From the NCBI GenBank assembly GCA_022616655.1, contig JAKEEJ010000104.1, positions 1-8,832 on the forward strand: 8,832 bases of DNA. Reading direction: 5' to 3'. Positions 1 to 6,867 of this stretch are shown piece after piece (within the stretch, counting starts at the first letter, position 1; every line of letters begins with the position of its first letter). Source of the DNA: Nevskiales bacterium. Lineage in GTDB: Bacteria; Pseudomonadota; Gammaproteobacteria; Nevskiales; Nevskiaceae. The notes beneath the pieces were generated by a model that searched no databases, had not been told where the DNA came from, and saw only the letters and a list, made by a program, of their open reading frames with translations. Position numbers and translations under genes: made by a program.

Positions 1-2
1 GG

Positions 3-248
3 AAACCGGGCCTGCTGACACCCGACCTGCACGAACGAACCCTGACCGCACACCGGGTCGTGGCCCTGGGGGCGGCTCTGATCGCACACGGGAAGGAGCC
101 CGGCCCGTACCGCACCGCGCTGCAACGGCTGCTGGAAGACACCGGGCTGCGCACAGCGGCCGAAGACTTCGCCCGGGCCCACGGGAAAATTCCCCGTGAC
201 CCGATTCTTCCGAAACTGATCACGGATACTGTTGACCGGCTCGGTTGA
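3..248 (+). CDS. Probable family-1 glycosyltransferase, C-terminal fragment
   Basis: The reading frame is open from the left edge and ends in TGA, giving about 81 residues of a protein whose start lies outside the window. The visible part resembles the C-terminal end of nucleotide-sugar-dependent glycosyltransferases of the GT1/MurG-like fold. It has a stretch 'TAHRVVALGAALIA' like the segment following the sugar-nucleotide site, where family members read roughly '(N)A.RV..LGaG'. This is followed by an amphipathic 'YRTALQRLLEDTGLRTAAEDFARAH' type helix pair, equivalent to the usual 'l..al..LL.d...r..A..fa' ending. Catalytic and donor-binding residues are not visible, so substrate and activity cannot be stated. 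It converges on the vapBC pair with 36 bases between the two stop codons and no clear terminator. The assignment rests on pattern similarity only; another Rossmann-type transferase is possible. Confidence 0.5.
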   Translation, partial: KPGLLTPDLHERTLTAHRVVALGAALIAHGKEPGPYRTALQRLLEDTGLRTAAEDFARAHGKIPRDPILPKLITDTVDRLG

Positions 249-284
249 GCCAAGGGGTGCCTGTAAAGCGGGGAAATTCCAGCG

Positions 285-677
285 TTACGTCCAAGCGGAA
301 GTCACCAATCCCCGAACCCTGGCGAAGTGAGTATCGCGCGTCCACAGTTCCGCGTTGTGCTCGAGCGCGTGACCTGCAATCCAGGCGTCGTTGGTCGGGA
401 TCTTTTGGCCCTGCCGGTGCAGTTCTGCCATCAGCAGTCCGTAGCGCAGAGTCGTATCCCGGGTAATGATCACGAACTCGACCGAAGGCTCGGCCAGAAA
501 CTCATCGAGTACCGTGCGGTTCTCCGCGTAACGGTCCCCGTGGCGAAAACCGTACTCGAGCTCGCCCACGACAACGGCGGACATCAGGATGCGGCTGGCG
601 TGGGTGAGCCGCCGCAACAGACCACGTTCGCCACGCACCAGCGCGGTGTAAGCGTTGGTATCGAGCAAAACATTCAT
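285..677 (-). CDS. vapC: VapC-family PIN-domain ribonuclease toxin
   Basis: A complete 130-residue PIN-domain protein of typical VapC length. VapC toxins are Mg-dependent endoribonucleases that cleave tRNA or rRNA and are held inactive by the VapB partner. All four acidic positions of the PIN active site are present: D6 in 'LLDTN', E39 in 'VVGELEYG', D97 in 'TNDAWIAGHA' and D115 in 'TRDTHF'. The toxin is therefore probably catalytically intact. Its ATG overlaps the TGA of the upstream antitoxin gene by four bases (ATGA), which implies translational coupling, with antitoxin made first. No strong Shine-Dalgarno sequence precedes it, consistent with coupling. Family membership is clear from the motifs. 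The RNA target cannot be read from sequence. Confidence 0.93.
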   Translation of the reverse strand: MNVLLDTNAYTALVRGERGLLRRLTHASRILMSAVVVGELEYGFRHGDRYAENRTVLDEFLAEPSVEFVIITRDTTLRYGLLMAELHRQGQKIPTNDAWIAGHALEHNAELWTRDTHFARVRGLVTSAWT

Positions 678-937
678 GTCTGCAGGTCGAGGTCGGCCTC
701 GCGTGATTCGGAGATCACCCGGTCAATCGCCCGCGCCTCGGCCGCCGTCATCCGCCCAGCGAACCGCGCGAGCGCGGCACCTCCCGCCGACGGCGCCCTT
801 CCTCTCGTTACCAGTCCCGCGCCGCGCCGCATCAACTGCAATGCCGCCTGATTGAGTGACGTGGCGTTGCGCCGTGCCAGCGCTCTGAGGCGCCGTTCCA
901 GCTCCGGATCGAATCCGCGCAAGGTCAGTTGCGTCAT
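674..937 (-). CDS. vapB: VapB/FitA-type antitoxin (ribbon-helix-helix)
   Basis: An 87-residue antitoxin immediately upstream of the PIN toxin. The N-terminal part, 'MTQLTLRGFDPELERRLRAL', followed by 'ARRNATSLNQAALQLMRR', matches the FitA/VapB ribbon-helix-helix DNA-binding fold: a short beta strand, a helix, then the 'S.N..ale' second helix. The C-terminal part (about residues 55-87, 'FAGRMTAAEARAIDRVISE') is the usual extended toxin-neutralising tail. The ATG at 937 was chosen because the protein then begins exactly at the beta strand. A further in-frame ATG at 1009 would add 24 residues unlike the family and would place the start upstream of the promoter and palindrome. VapB-VapC complexes normally repress their own promoter, and a perfect palindrome lies just upstream of this start. 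Confidence 0.9.
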   Translation of the reverse strand: MTQLTLRGFDPELERRLRALARRNATSLNQAALQLMRRGAGLVTRGRAPSAGGAALARFAGRMTAAEARAIDRVISESREADLDLQT

Positions 938-957
938 GACAGTAATCCAATATGAGT

Positions 958-982
958 CGAGTGAGTCATTGTGACTCACTCG
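958..982. promoter_or_regulatory. Perfect palindrome, likely VapBC operator
   Basis: Two 11-base arms (958-968 CGAGTGAGTCA and 972-982 TGACTCACTCG) are exact reverse complements around a TTG centre. It lies 21 bases upstream of the vapB start and covers the putative -10 hexamer. A third partial copy of the half-site (ATGAGTC, 952-958) abuts it on the vapB side. Ribbon-helix-helix antitoxins bind such short inverted sites as paired dimers, so autoregulation is the natural reading. Binding itself is inferred, not seen. Confidence 0.7.
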
Positions 983-997
983 CGCAAAGAACGTCAA
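968..997 (-). promoter_or_regulatory. Putative vapBC promoter
   Basis: Reading the minus strand, TTGACG (bases 997-992, five of six matches to the sigma-70 -35 box) is followed after 18 bases by CACAAT (973-968, four of six matches to the -10 box). The -10 box sits at the centre of the palindrome, so a bound repressor would block polymerase. This is a consensus match by eye; the start of transcription is not known. Confidence 0.5.
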
Positions 998-1096
998 TCC
1001 GCAGAGCATCCATGAACGCAGGGAAATCAGGCCAGTCTGCGCCAGATCCGGATCACCGGCTTGGAACCCCCGTTTCCCGGGACCGGTACGGAGGAA

Positions 1097-2095
1097 TTAC
1101 CGCGTGGCGGCCGGCGCACGGGCCTGACTTTCGAAAAAATCGAGCAACGGCTCGTTGTACGTGTCCAGCCACCGGTGATGGGCAACACTTTTGGGATCGT
1201 TCGAAGGAATGAGGAAAGGATCGGGTCCGTTGAAGCCGTTGCGCCGTAGCATGTCCGTGGTTTTGCGCATACAGCTGAGATCCACAATTCCGTCGCGTTC
1301 ATGATGGAACTGTCGGACCTTTGGACGGCGTACGGCCGGCCAGGGCGATTCGTGCGACGCCGTGTCGGACGTGCACGCATCGTTCTCGATGATCTGTTTA
1401 CGGGTTTCACGGTCCACCAGAATGCCTTTGGCCGAAGTCCGTTTTGACAGGCGGGTATCGCAAAGGGTGTCCGTGCCGAAGGGATCGCCCGCCGATACCG
1501 GCGCGAAGGCGGTGACGTTGTCGCCAAGCTCGCTGCCGGCCCGGGTGGTCATGTATCCCCCTGTGGAAAGACCCGTGATAAAAATTGATGCGTTGCTTTT
1601 CCGCGGCCGTTTCGACGGTACGATGTCCGCAATGATCCGTTCGATGTACGGCAGATCCAGATTGGGCCGGTCCAGTACGGAAAAATCGAAGCGCTTGCCG
1701 CAGGTCCGTCCCTCGGAATCGGTCACGATGTCGGTGGTGGCATCCAGCGCAAACACCGCGAATCCACGGTCCAGCGCCATTTGAGCAAACTGAATCTGCG
1801 GTTGTACCGGTGTGGGTCCGGCACAGAAATGTTCGGCCGCTCCACCGCCCCCGTGCAGCACCAGGATGGCGCCGTTGCGCCAGGGGCCTGCAGGCGCTTT
1901 CCACAGGAGATGTCGATCTATACCGGCCGCCTGCAACGTGATTTTCTGCCAGCCACTGCCAAGGCAGGATTGTTCAAGCTCGGAATGACCCGCCTTGCTC
2001 GTGTCACTGGACCGCTCGGCTTTTCCACGGCATCCGGGCAACAGAACAGCACACACGCCCAGCAGCATTCCACTGAATACGAGATTTCTATACAT
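1097..2095 (-). CDS. Lipoprotein alpha/beta-hydrolase, PHB-depolymerase/LpqC-like esterase
   Basis: A 332-residue predicted exported esterase. From the ATG at 2095 the protein begins with a classical lipoprotein signal peptide: MYRN, a hydrophobic run, then LLPGC with the lipidated Cys at residue 22. The hydrolase core shows an oxyanion-hole 'LHGGGG' (H81), a nucleophile elbow 'GLSTGG' (S177), a probable acid in 'ERDGIVD' (D268 or D272) and a C-terminal 'AHHRW' (H306/H307) as catalytic histidine. This order is that of the polyhydroxybutyrate-depolymerase/LpqC/feruloyl-esterase family. Six cysteines after the lipobox (44, 91, 132, 212, 241, 275) fit disulfides in the periplasm or outside. The start at 2095 has GAAGAG upstream at good spacing. 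An in-frame ATG at 2140 would overlap the acyltransferase stop as ATGA and add 15 residues; it cannot be excluded. It lies 41 bases downstream of the acyltransferase and is probably co-transcribed with it. The true substrate (polyester, wax or lipid ester) is unknown. Confidence 0.8.
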   Translation of the reverse strand: MYRNLVFSGMLLGVCAVLLPGCRGKAERSSDTSKAGHSELEQSCLGSGWQKITLQAAGIDRHLLWKAPAGPWRNGAILVLHGGGGAAEHFCAGPTPVQPQIQFAQMALDRGFAVFALDATTDIVTDSEGRTCGKRFDFSVLDRPNLDLPYIERIIADIVPSKRPRKSNASIFITGLSTGGYMTTRAGSELGDNVTAFAPVSAGDPFGTDTLCDTRLSKRTSAKGILVDRETRKQIIENDACTSDTASHESPWPAVRRPKVRQFHHERDGIVDLSCMRKTTDMLRRNGFNGPDPFLIPSNDPKSVAHHRWLDTYNEPLLDFFESQARAPAATR

Positions 2096-2136
2096 CGCAA
2101 CTCTTCTCGAAAAGGGGCCCGGAACCGGACACTTTC

Positions 2137-3654
2137 TCATCGGTGCACGACCGTGGCGAGGTCCGGGACACGCTGCGGCACCGTGACAGCCTGCTGTTGA
2201 ATGGCAGGGGGCTGCCCTTCCTCTGCACGCGCTTTGAGGAGCGCCAGCGCCGCTTCCATCCGGTCCATCAGATCTTTGATGTCCGGCACCGAACCGCGGT
2301 GCGCGGTCAGTCCCACGTCCAGATTGTCCTGATAGCTCATCACGGTGATGTTGAACGCCAGACCGTGGTACGGAATGCTGGTCGGGTAATTCGCCAGCAC
2401 TCTGGCGCCCGCAAGGAATAACGGCTGCGGTGGACCCGGGACATTGGAAATCACCAGGTTGAAAGGCGGCGCCACCCGGTCCTGGATGCTGAAATTTTCG
2501 TACAGACGCGCGGCCTGGGCCAACAGCGCCGGCGCGGGCACGTCAATCCAGTCCATCATGCGCCGCGCCGGTACCGCCTTCAGAGCCTTTTTCGCCTCGG
2601 CCATGATCCTGGAGATGGCCTGCAGGCGTTCCACCGGGTCTTCGATTTCCGTGCACAGCGCCGCACGCGTCATGCTGACCTTGTTGCCTTGCTGGCCCAC
2701 TTCATCCTTGTTACGCACCGAAACAGGCACCGAGGCGATCAGCGTCCGTTCGGGCAGCTCGTTCTTGTCCAGCAGGTAATTGCGCAGGGCCTCTGCGCAG
2801 ACGCCCAGGATCACATCGTTTACCGACGTACCAAAGACGTTCTTGACGAATTTAACATCGGGCAGGGACAGTGAACGGTAGGCATATGCGCGTCGCGCCG
2901 TGATGGTGGTGTTGAAACGGGTCCGGGGTGCAACTCCCAGGCCGCCTTTTTCGACGGGCTGGTTTTTCTTCGACTTCTGCGCCGTGGTCCGGGCCCGACT
3001 TTGGGCCAGCACGGCGCGGCCGGCTGAGAACAGGGCAGGTCCGGTGTCCCGCAGCAATCGGATGGCTTCGCCAGGCCGGCTCATCAGATGGCGCGCCGTG
3101 GTCATGGCCAGCTGCAGGGGCGAGGGCACCGGCTCCGGGCGCCAGGGCCGCACCGGTGGCGCCACCGTGCGCGGTGTCGAGGTCAGATCCAGCAAGGTCC
3201 CCATGATTTCGGCGCCGGACACGCCGTCTATGCAGGCGTGGTGAATTTTGGACACCAGCGCCACGTGACCGCCCGACACCCCTTCGATGTAATAGATGCG
3301 CCACAGCGGCATGCTGCGATCCAGGCGGGTACTGAGCACGTCGCAGACAAAATCGGCCAGTTGCTGATCATTGCCGGGGCGGGGCAATGCGCGGTGGCGG
3401 ACGTGATTCTCAATGTCGAATTCCGGGTCTTCAATCCAGTACGGCATGTCGAGGTTGAGCGGCGAGGTCACCAGCCGCCGGCGGTACATCGGCAGCAGGT
3501 GCAAACGGCTTTCGATCAGTTTCTTGACCGCCTCGAAACCGAAGCCCTCGGGCGCCGTGCGGCCATCAATCAGGGTCAAGCCTCCGACGTGCATCGGCAC
3601 GGCATTGGTTTCCAGATTGAGAAACAGCGTGTCCAGACCGCTTAATTGGCGCAT
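2137..3654 (-). CDS. Wax ester synthase/diacylglycerol acyltransferase (WS/DGAT)
   Basis: A full-length 505-residue member of the bacterial WS/DGAT family, which transfers acyl groups from acyl-CoA to fatty alcohols or diacylglycerol to make wax esters or triacylglycerol at the membrane. Visible family motifs are the opening 'LSGLDTLFLNLET', the PLW motif (116-118), the catalytic HHxxxDG motif as HHACIDG (138-144), the 'SVNDVILGVCAEALRNYL' segment containing the ND motif (279-280), 'NLVISNVPGP' (399-408) and the C-terminal 'YPTSIPYHGLAFNITVMSY' region. The active-site histidine and aspartate are intact. The ATG at 3654 is preceded by AGGAG six bases upstream, a strong ribosome-binding site. 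It is the first gene of a two-gene unit with the lipoprotein esterase and diverges from gshA. Neutral-lipid synthesis is likely but substrate preference is not readable; some paralogues are only weakly active. Confidence 0.93.
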   Translation of the reverse strand: MRQLSGLDTLFLNLETNAVPMHVGGLTLIDGRTAPEGFGFEAVKKLIESRLHLLPMYRRRLVTSPLNLDMPYWIEDPEFDIENHVRHRALPRPGNDQQLADFVCDVLSTRLDRSMPLWRIYYIEGVSGGHVALVSKIHHACIDGVSGAEIMGTLLDLTSTPRTVAPPVRPWRPEPVPSPLQLAMTTARHLMSRPGEAIRLLRDTGPALFSAGRAVLAQSRARTTAQKSKKNQPVEKGGLGVAPRTRFNTTITARRAYAYRSLSLPDVKFVKNVFGTSVNDVILGVCAEALRNYLLDKNELPERTLIASVPVSVRNKDEVGQQGNKVSMTRAALCTEIEDPVERLQAISRIMAEAKKALKAVPARRMMDWIDVPAPALLAQAARLYENFSIQDRVAPPFNLVISNVPGPPQPLFLAGARVLANYPTSIPYHGLAFNITVMSYQDNLDVGLTAHRGSVPDIKDLMDRMEAALALLKARAEEGQPPAIQQQAVTVPQRVPDLATVVHR

Positions 3655-3720
3655 GGCTTGCTCCTGAATCGTGTCGCGCAGGGATGAATTGAAAATTTAC
3701 GAGCGGGACCGCCATCCAGA

Positions 3721-3773
3721 AGAGGGGCCACCCCCTCTCCCTCACATACAGGTCACTCCCTCAACCAGAGGGG
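3721..3773. repeat. Competing short inverted repeats in the divergent intergenic region
   Basis: Between the acyltransferase and gshA (3655-3873), AGAGGGG at 3721-3727 can pair with CCCCTCT at 3732-3738 (4-base loop). The same CCCCTCT can instead pair with a second AGAGGGG at 3767-3773 (28-base loop). There is no T-run after either, so neither looks like a terminator. I see no convincing sigma-70 promoter in this spacer on either strand, although both divergent units must start here. The role is unknown and the 7-bp arms could be chance. Confidence 0.3.
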
Positions 3774-3873
3774 CTGTTATTGTTACGCCTCCGCCCGTTT
3801 CACGCCACTTTTAGCTTGGCCCTCACCTGGGTTGTTGCGAACGACCGCCGGAACCGGGAAGAGTTGAGATACC

Positions 3874-5202
3874 ATGTGGACCCGCTCAAAGTCTGCATTT
3901 CGCTCAACTTTCATGCTGGCACCCGTCCCGCACCTGACGACCGCGCAGACCGGCCCCCTGCTGCGCCTGGAGCAGCCGCTGCTGGAGCGCACGGCCGACA
4001 TCGAGGCCTGGTTTCGCGCCCAGTGGCGCGCCACGCCGGCACCGTTCTATGCCTCAGTAGATCTGCGCAACGCCGGATACAAGCTTGCGCCAGTGGATAC
4101 CAATCTGTTCCCGGCCGGCTTCAACAACCTCAATCCCGCTTTCGAAGCGCTGTGCGTGCAGGCCCTGCAACAGGCGATTGAACGAGTCTGCCCCACGGCC
4201 AAGGGGCTGCTGGTGGTACCCGAAAACCACACCCGCAACCTGTTTTATCTGGAAAACGTCGCAGCCCTGCAGAACCTGATCCGCAAAGCCGGCTACCGGA
4301 CACGCATCGGCTCGCTGCTGCCGAACCTGACCCAGCCGCAAACCCTCCGGCTGGATTCGGGGCGCACGCTGGTATTGGAACCGCTGAAGCGGGAGAACGA
4401 CCGCGTCTCCGTAGACGGGTTCACGCCGTGCGCGGTGCTGCTCAACAACGACCTGTCCGGTGGGGTGCCTGAGATTCTCAAGGGCTTGAAACAGGACGTG
4501 CTGCCGCCGCTGGCGCTGGGCTGGCACCAGCGGCTCAAGTCGCAGCACTTTGCCCTGTACCGCGAGGTGGCCGGCGAATTCGGTGCACTGCTCAACATTG
4601 ATCCCTGGCTGGTGGATCCGTTGTTCCGCAACTGCGGCCGGATCAATTTTCTGAAACGCGAAGGGGAGGAATGTCTGGCCAGCAATGTGCAGCTGTTGCT
4701 GGACGACCTGCGCGCGAAATACCGGGACTACGGCATCCAGGACGAGCCGTTTGCCATCGTCAAGGCGGATGCCGGCACGTATGGCATGGGCGTGATGACG
4801 GTGAAACACGCGGATGACGTGCGCCATCTGGGCCGCGATGCGCGCAAGAAAATGGCCGCGACCAAGGAGGGCCGGGACGTGACCGGCGCCATCATCCAGG
4901 AAGGCGTCTATACGTACGAAACCTGGGGACCGGACCGCGCCACCGCCGAACCGGTGGTCTACACGATTGACCACCACGTGGTCGGCGGGTTCTACCGCGT
5001 GCACGGCAGTCGCAGTAATCAGGAAAACCTCAATGCTCCCGGCGCGTACTTTCAGCGACTGGCTTTTGCCACCCACTGCCACCACCCCGATCCTGCCTGC
5101 GGACCGGACGAGCAGCCCAACCGCTTTTATGCCTACGGCGTGGTGGCGCGCCTGGCCCTGCTCGCGGCCGCGCGGGAAATCGCGGCGAGCGAAAAGAAAT
5201 GA
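3874..5202 (+). CDS. gshA: Glutamate-cysteine ligase, proteobacterial short type (PF08886-like)
   Basis: This encodes the first enzyme of glutathione synthesis, joining L-glutamate and L-cysteine with ATP to give gamma-glutamylcysteine in the cytoplasm. The 442-residue product resembles the short proteobacterial GshA family (TIGR02049/PF08886) and not E. coli GshA. Characteristic stretches are 'VPHLTTAQTGPLL' near the N-terminus, 'SVDLRNAGYKLAPVDTNLFP' (61-80) running into 'AGFNNLNP', 'PENHTRNLFYLENVA' (116-130), the glycine-rich 'FAIVKADAGTYGMGV' (293-307), which probably contributes to nucleotide binding, and 'GGFYRVHGSRSNQENLN' (371-387). Start choice is uncertain. The ATG at 3874 has a weak purine-rich stretch (GGAAGAG, GAG) upstream. 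An in-frame ATG at 3913 gives 429 residues and fits the family N-terminus better but lacks a ribosome-binding site. gshB follows 108 bases downstream in the same frame, so the two pathway genes are probably one operon. Confidence 0.92.
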   Translation: MWTRSKSAFRSTFMLAPVPHLTTAQTGPLLRLEQPLLERTADIEAWFRAQWRATPAPFYASVDLRNAGYKLAPVDTNLFPAGFNNLNPAFEALCVQALQQAIERVCPTAKGLLVVPENHTRNLFYLENVAALQNLIRKAGYRTRIGSLLPNLTQPQTLRLDSGRTLVLEPLKRENDRVSVDGFTPCAVLLNNDLSGGVPEILKGLKQDVLPPLALGWHQRLKSQHFALYREVAGEFGALLNIDPWLVDPLFRNCGRINFLKREGEECLASNVQLLLDDLRAKYRDYGIQDEPFAIVKADAGTYGMGVMTVKHADDVRHLGRDARKKMAATKEGRDVTGAIIQEGVYTYETWGPDRATAEPVVYTIDHHVVGGFYRVHGSRSNQENLNAPGAYFQRLAFATHCHHPDPACGPDEQPNRFYAYGVVARLALLAAAREIAASEKK

Positions 5203-5205
5203 TCT

Positions 5206-5292
5206 CGCGCAAAGAACGCCAAGAACGCAAAAAATAATGGACGAAAGCATTCTCTCTTTTTCACCCTTTGCGTCCTTTGCGCCTTGGCGCGC
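5206..5292. repeat. Imperfect inverted repeat (CGCAAAG-type element) in the gshA-gshB spacer
   Basis: The left arm (5206-5231) is a run of CGC, AAAG/AAG and AACGC units. The right arm (5267-5292) is their imperfect reverse complement (TTTGCG, CCTTTGCG, CCTTGGCGCG), with an AT-richer loop of about 35 bases between them. Folded as RNA it would make a bulged hairpin of about 25 bp. It occupies nearly all of the spacer and reads as a small interspersed repeat rather than a gene. Fifteen bases of the left arm (CTCGCGCAAAGAACG, 5204-5218) recur exactly at 979-993 in the vapB promoter region. Confidence 0.7.
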
Positions 5293-5310
5293 AATCTTGG
5301 TTTTTTTCCG

Positions 5311-6258
5311 GTGAATCGGACTCTGGGCGTCGTGATGGATCCGATCGGATCCATAAAACCCTACAAGGACACCACGCTCGCGCTGATGCTGGCGGCACAG
5401 GCGCGGGGCTGGACCCTGCTGTACCTGGAGCTGAACGACCTCTGGCTGCGCGACGGTGCCGCCTACGGTTGTGCCCGACCGGTGAAGGTGTCTGACAACG
5501 CGACACGCTGGTTTGAGCTGGGGGCAGCCCAGGTGCTGCCGTTGGGCGACCTGGACGCCATCTTGATGCGCAAGGATCCGCCCTTCGATCTGGACTACAT
5601 CGCCGCGACCTACATCCTGGAACGCGCCGAAGATGCTGGCGCGCTGGTGGTCAACAAGCCACGCTCGCTGCGCGACGCCAACGAAAAGGCCTTCATCGCC
5701 TGGTTCCCGCACTGCACGCCGCCCACACTTATCACCCGCGATCCGGCCCAGCTGCGCACCTTTCTGCAGGAACAGCAGGACATGGTAGTCAAACCGATTG
5801 ACGGGATGGGGGGCGCATCGGTGTTCCGCGTCACGATGCAGGACCCCAATGCCACCGTGATCTACGAAACACTCACCCACAAAAGCACGCGCTACTGCAT
5901 GGCGCAACGCCACCTGCCGGAGATCCAGCATGGCGACAAACGCATTCTGATGATTGATGGAGAACCGGTCCCCTACTGCCTGGCCCGCATTCCGGCGCCG
6001 GGCGAAATGCGCGGCAATCTTGCCGCCGGCGGGCACGGTGAAACCCGCGCGCTGACCGAACGCGACCACTGGATCGCGGCCCAGGTCGGGCCGAAGCTCA
6101 GGGACATGGGCCTGCTTTTTGCCGGGCTCGACGTGATTGGCGACTGGCTGACCGAGATCAATGTCACCAGCCCCACGTGCGCGCGCGAAATCGCCCGCGA
6201 CAGCGGCGTGGACGTCGCCGGCCAGGTCCTGGCCGCCATTGAGGCGAAATGCGATTAG
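5311..6258 (+). CDS. gshB: Glutathione synthetase
   Basis: This encodes the ATP-grasp enzyme that adds glycine to gamma-glutamylcysteine to complete glutathione. From the GTG at 5311 the product is 315 residues, essentially the E. coli length, beginning 'MNRTLGVVMDPIGSI' as in the E. coli enzyme ('...LGIVMDPI'). Conserved blocks are 'LMRKDPPFD' (residues 85-93), 'NKPRSLRDANEK' (115-126), the ATP-grasp loop 'KPIDGMGGASVFRV' (161-174), 'DGEPVPYCLARIP' (216-228), 'RGNLAAGG' (234-241) and the Mg/ATP-binding 'EINVTSPT' (282-289). A TTG at 5284 would add nine residues, but these come from the right arm of the intergenic repeat and are not family-like, so I reject it. No good Shine-Dalgarno is visible before 5311; coupling or readthrough from gshA may matter. 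yqgE follows after 42 bases. Confidence 0.96.
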   Translation: MNRTLGVVMDPIGSIKPYKDTTLALMLAAQARGWTLLYLELNDLWLRDGAAYGCARPVKVSDNATRWFELGAAQVLPLGDLDAILMRKDPPFDLDYIAATYILERAEDAGALVVNKPRSLRDANEKAFIAWFPHCTPPTLITRDPAQLRTFLQEQQDMVVKPIDGMGGASVFRVTMQDPNATVIYETLTHKSTRYCMAQRHLPEIQHGDKRILMIDGEPVPYCLARIPAPGEMRGNLAAGGHGETRALTERDHWIAAQVGPKLRDMGLLFAGLDVIGDWLTEINVTSPTCAREIARDSGVDVAGQVLAAIEAKCD

Positions 6259-6300
6259 CCCGCTTGTCTCCACCCCCCGGCCGGACGGATACTACGCCGT

Positions 6301-6867
6301 ATGGCAGAGAACCTTTATCTGAATAATCAGTTCTTGGTCGCCATGCCGGGGCTGCAGGATTCCCATTTTACCCACTCTGTCGCTTTGCTCTGCGAGCACA
6401 ACGAGCAGGGCGCGCTGGGCCTGGTCATCAACCGGCCGACCGATCTCCGGCTCGCGGACATGCTGGAACACATGCAGCTGGCGCATCCCGCCCTGGACAG
6501 CAGCCCGTACATCGTTCACTGGGGCGGCCCGGTGCAGACCGAACGCGGATTTGTGGTCCACAGCGAGCGGGGCAAATGGGAATCCAGCCTCAAAATCTCG
6601 GACACTATCCATATCACCACGTCCAAGGACATTCTCAGCGCCATCGGCCGCGGCGAAGGACCCCGGCAGTTTCTGGTCGCACTCGGTTATTCGGGTTGGG
6701 CGGCCGGTCAGCTGGAGCACGAAATTCGCGGCAATTCCTGGCTCAACACGCCGGTGGATCGTGCCATTTTGTTCGACCTTCCGCCCACCCGCCGCTGGCA
6801 GGCGGCCACGCGCCTGCTGGGCGTGGAGGTCACCCAGCTCACCGCCGGTCCGGCGGGGCACGCGTGA
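6301..6867 (+). CDS. yqgE: YqgE/AlgH family protein (DUF179)
   Basis: A 188-residue cytoplasmic protein of the UPF0301/AlgH family, of typical length. Diagnostic segments are the N-terminal 'LNNQFLVAMPGLQDSHFTHS' (7-26), 'GALGLVINRP' (37-46), 'WGGPVQTERGFVVH' (74-87) and 'LGYSGWAAGQLE' (128-139) leading to 'NSWL' (145-148). The biochemical role is not settled; in Pseudomonas the homologue was linked to alginate regulation. Its almost invariant position next to ruvX suggests a shared housekeeping role. The ATG at 6301 begins directly at the family N-terminus; only a weak GGA-rich stretch lies upstream. Its TGA overlaps the ruvX GTG by four bases (GTGA). Confidence 0.95.
   Translation: MAENLYLNNQFLVAMPGLQDSHFTHSVALLCEHNEQGALGLVINRPTDLRLADMLEHMQLAHPALDSSPYIVHWGGPVQTERGFVVHSERGKWESSLKISDTIHITTSKDILSAIGRGEGPRQFLVALGYSGWAAGQLEHEIRGNSWLNTPVDRAILFDLPPTRRWQAATRLLGVEVTQLTAGPAGHA

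Noticed and set aside
327..851. A 174-codon plus-strand frame across vapC and vapB
   Set aside because: It is antisense to two clear minus-strand genes with intact family motifs, and its product resembles no family I know.
1010..1096. A rho-independent terminator after the lipoprotein esterase gene
   Set aside because: Only a very short GGAA/TTCC pairing around a C-rich run is present and no T-run follows on the minus strand.
3088..3645. A 185-codon plus-strand frame inside the acyltransferase gene
   Set aside because: It is a shadow of the WS/DGAT coding sequence, which has all its motifs on the other strand.
5284..5310. TTG at 5284 as the gshB start
   Set aside because: The nine added residues come from the right arm of the intergenic repeat. 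Starting at GTG 5311 gives the family N-terminus and length.
4054..6273. A 739-codon open frame on the minus strand running antisense to gshA, the spacer and most of gshB
   Set aside because: gshA and gshB share one frame and have strong third-position GC bias, which keeps the matching antisense frame open. The predicted protein has no recognisable motifs and low-complexity shadow composition, and the sense genes are beyond doubt.
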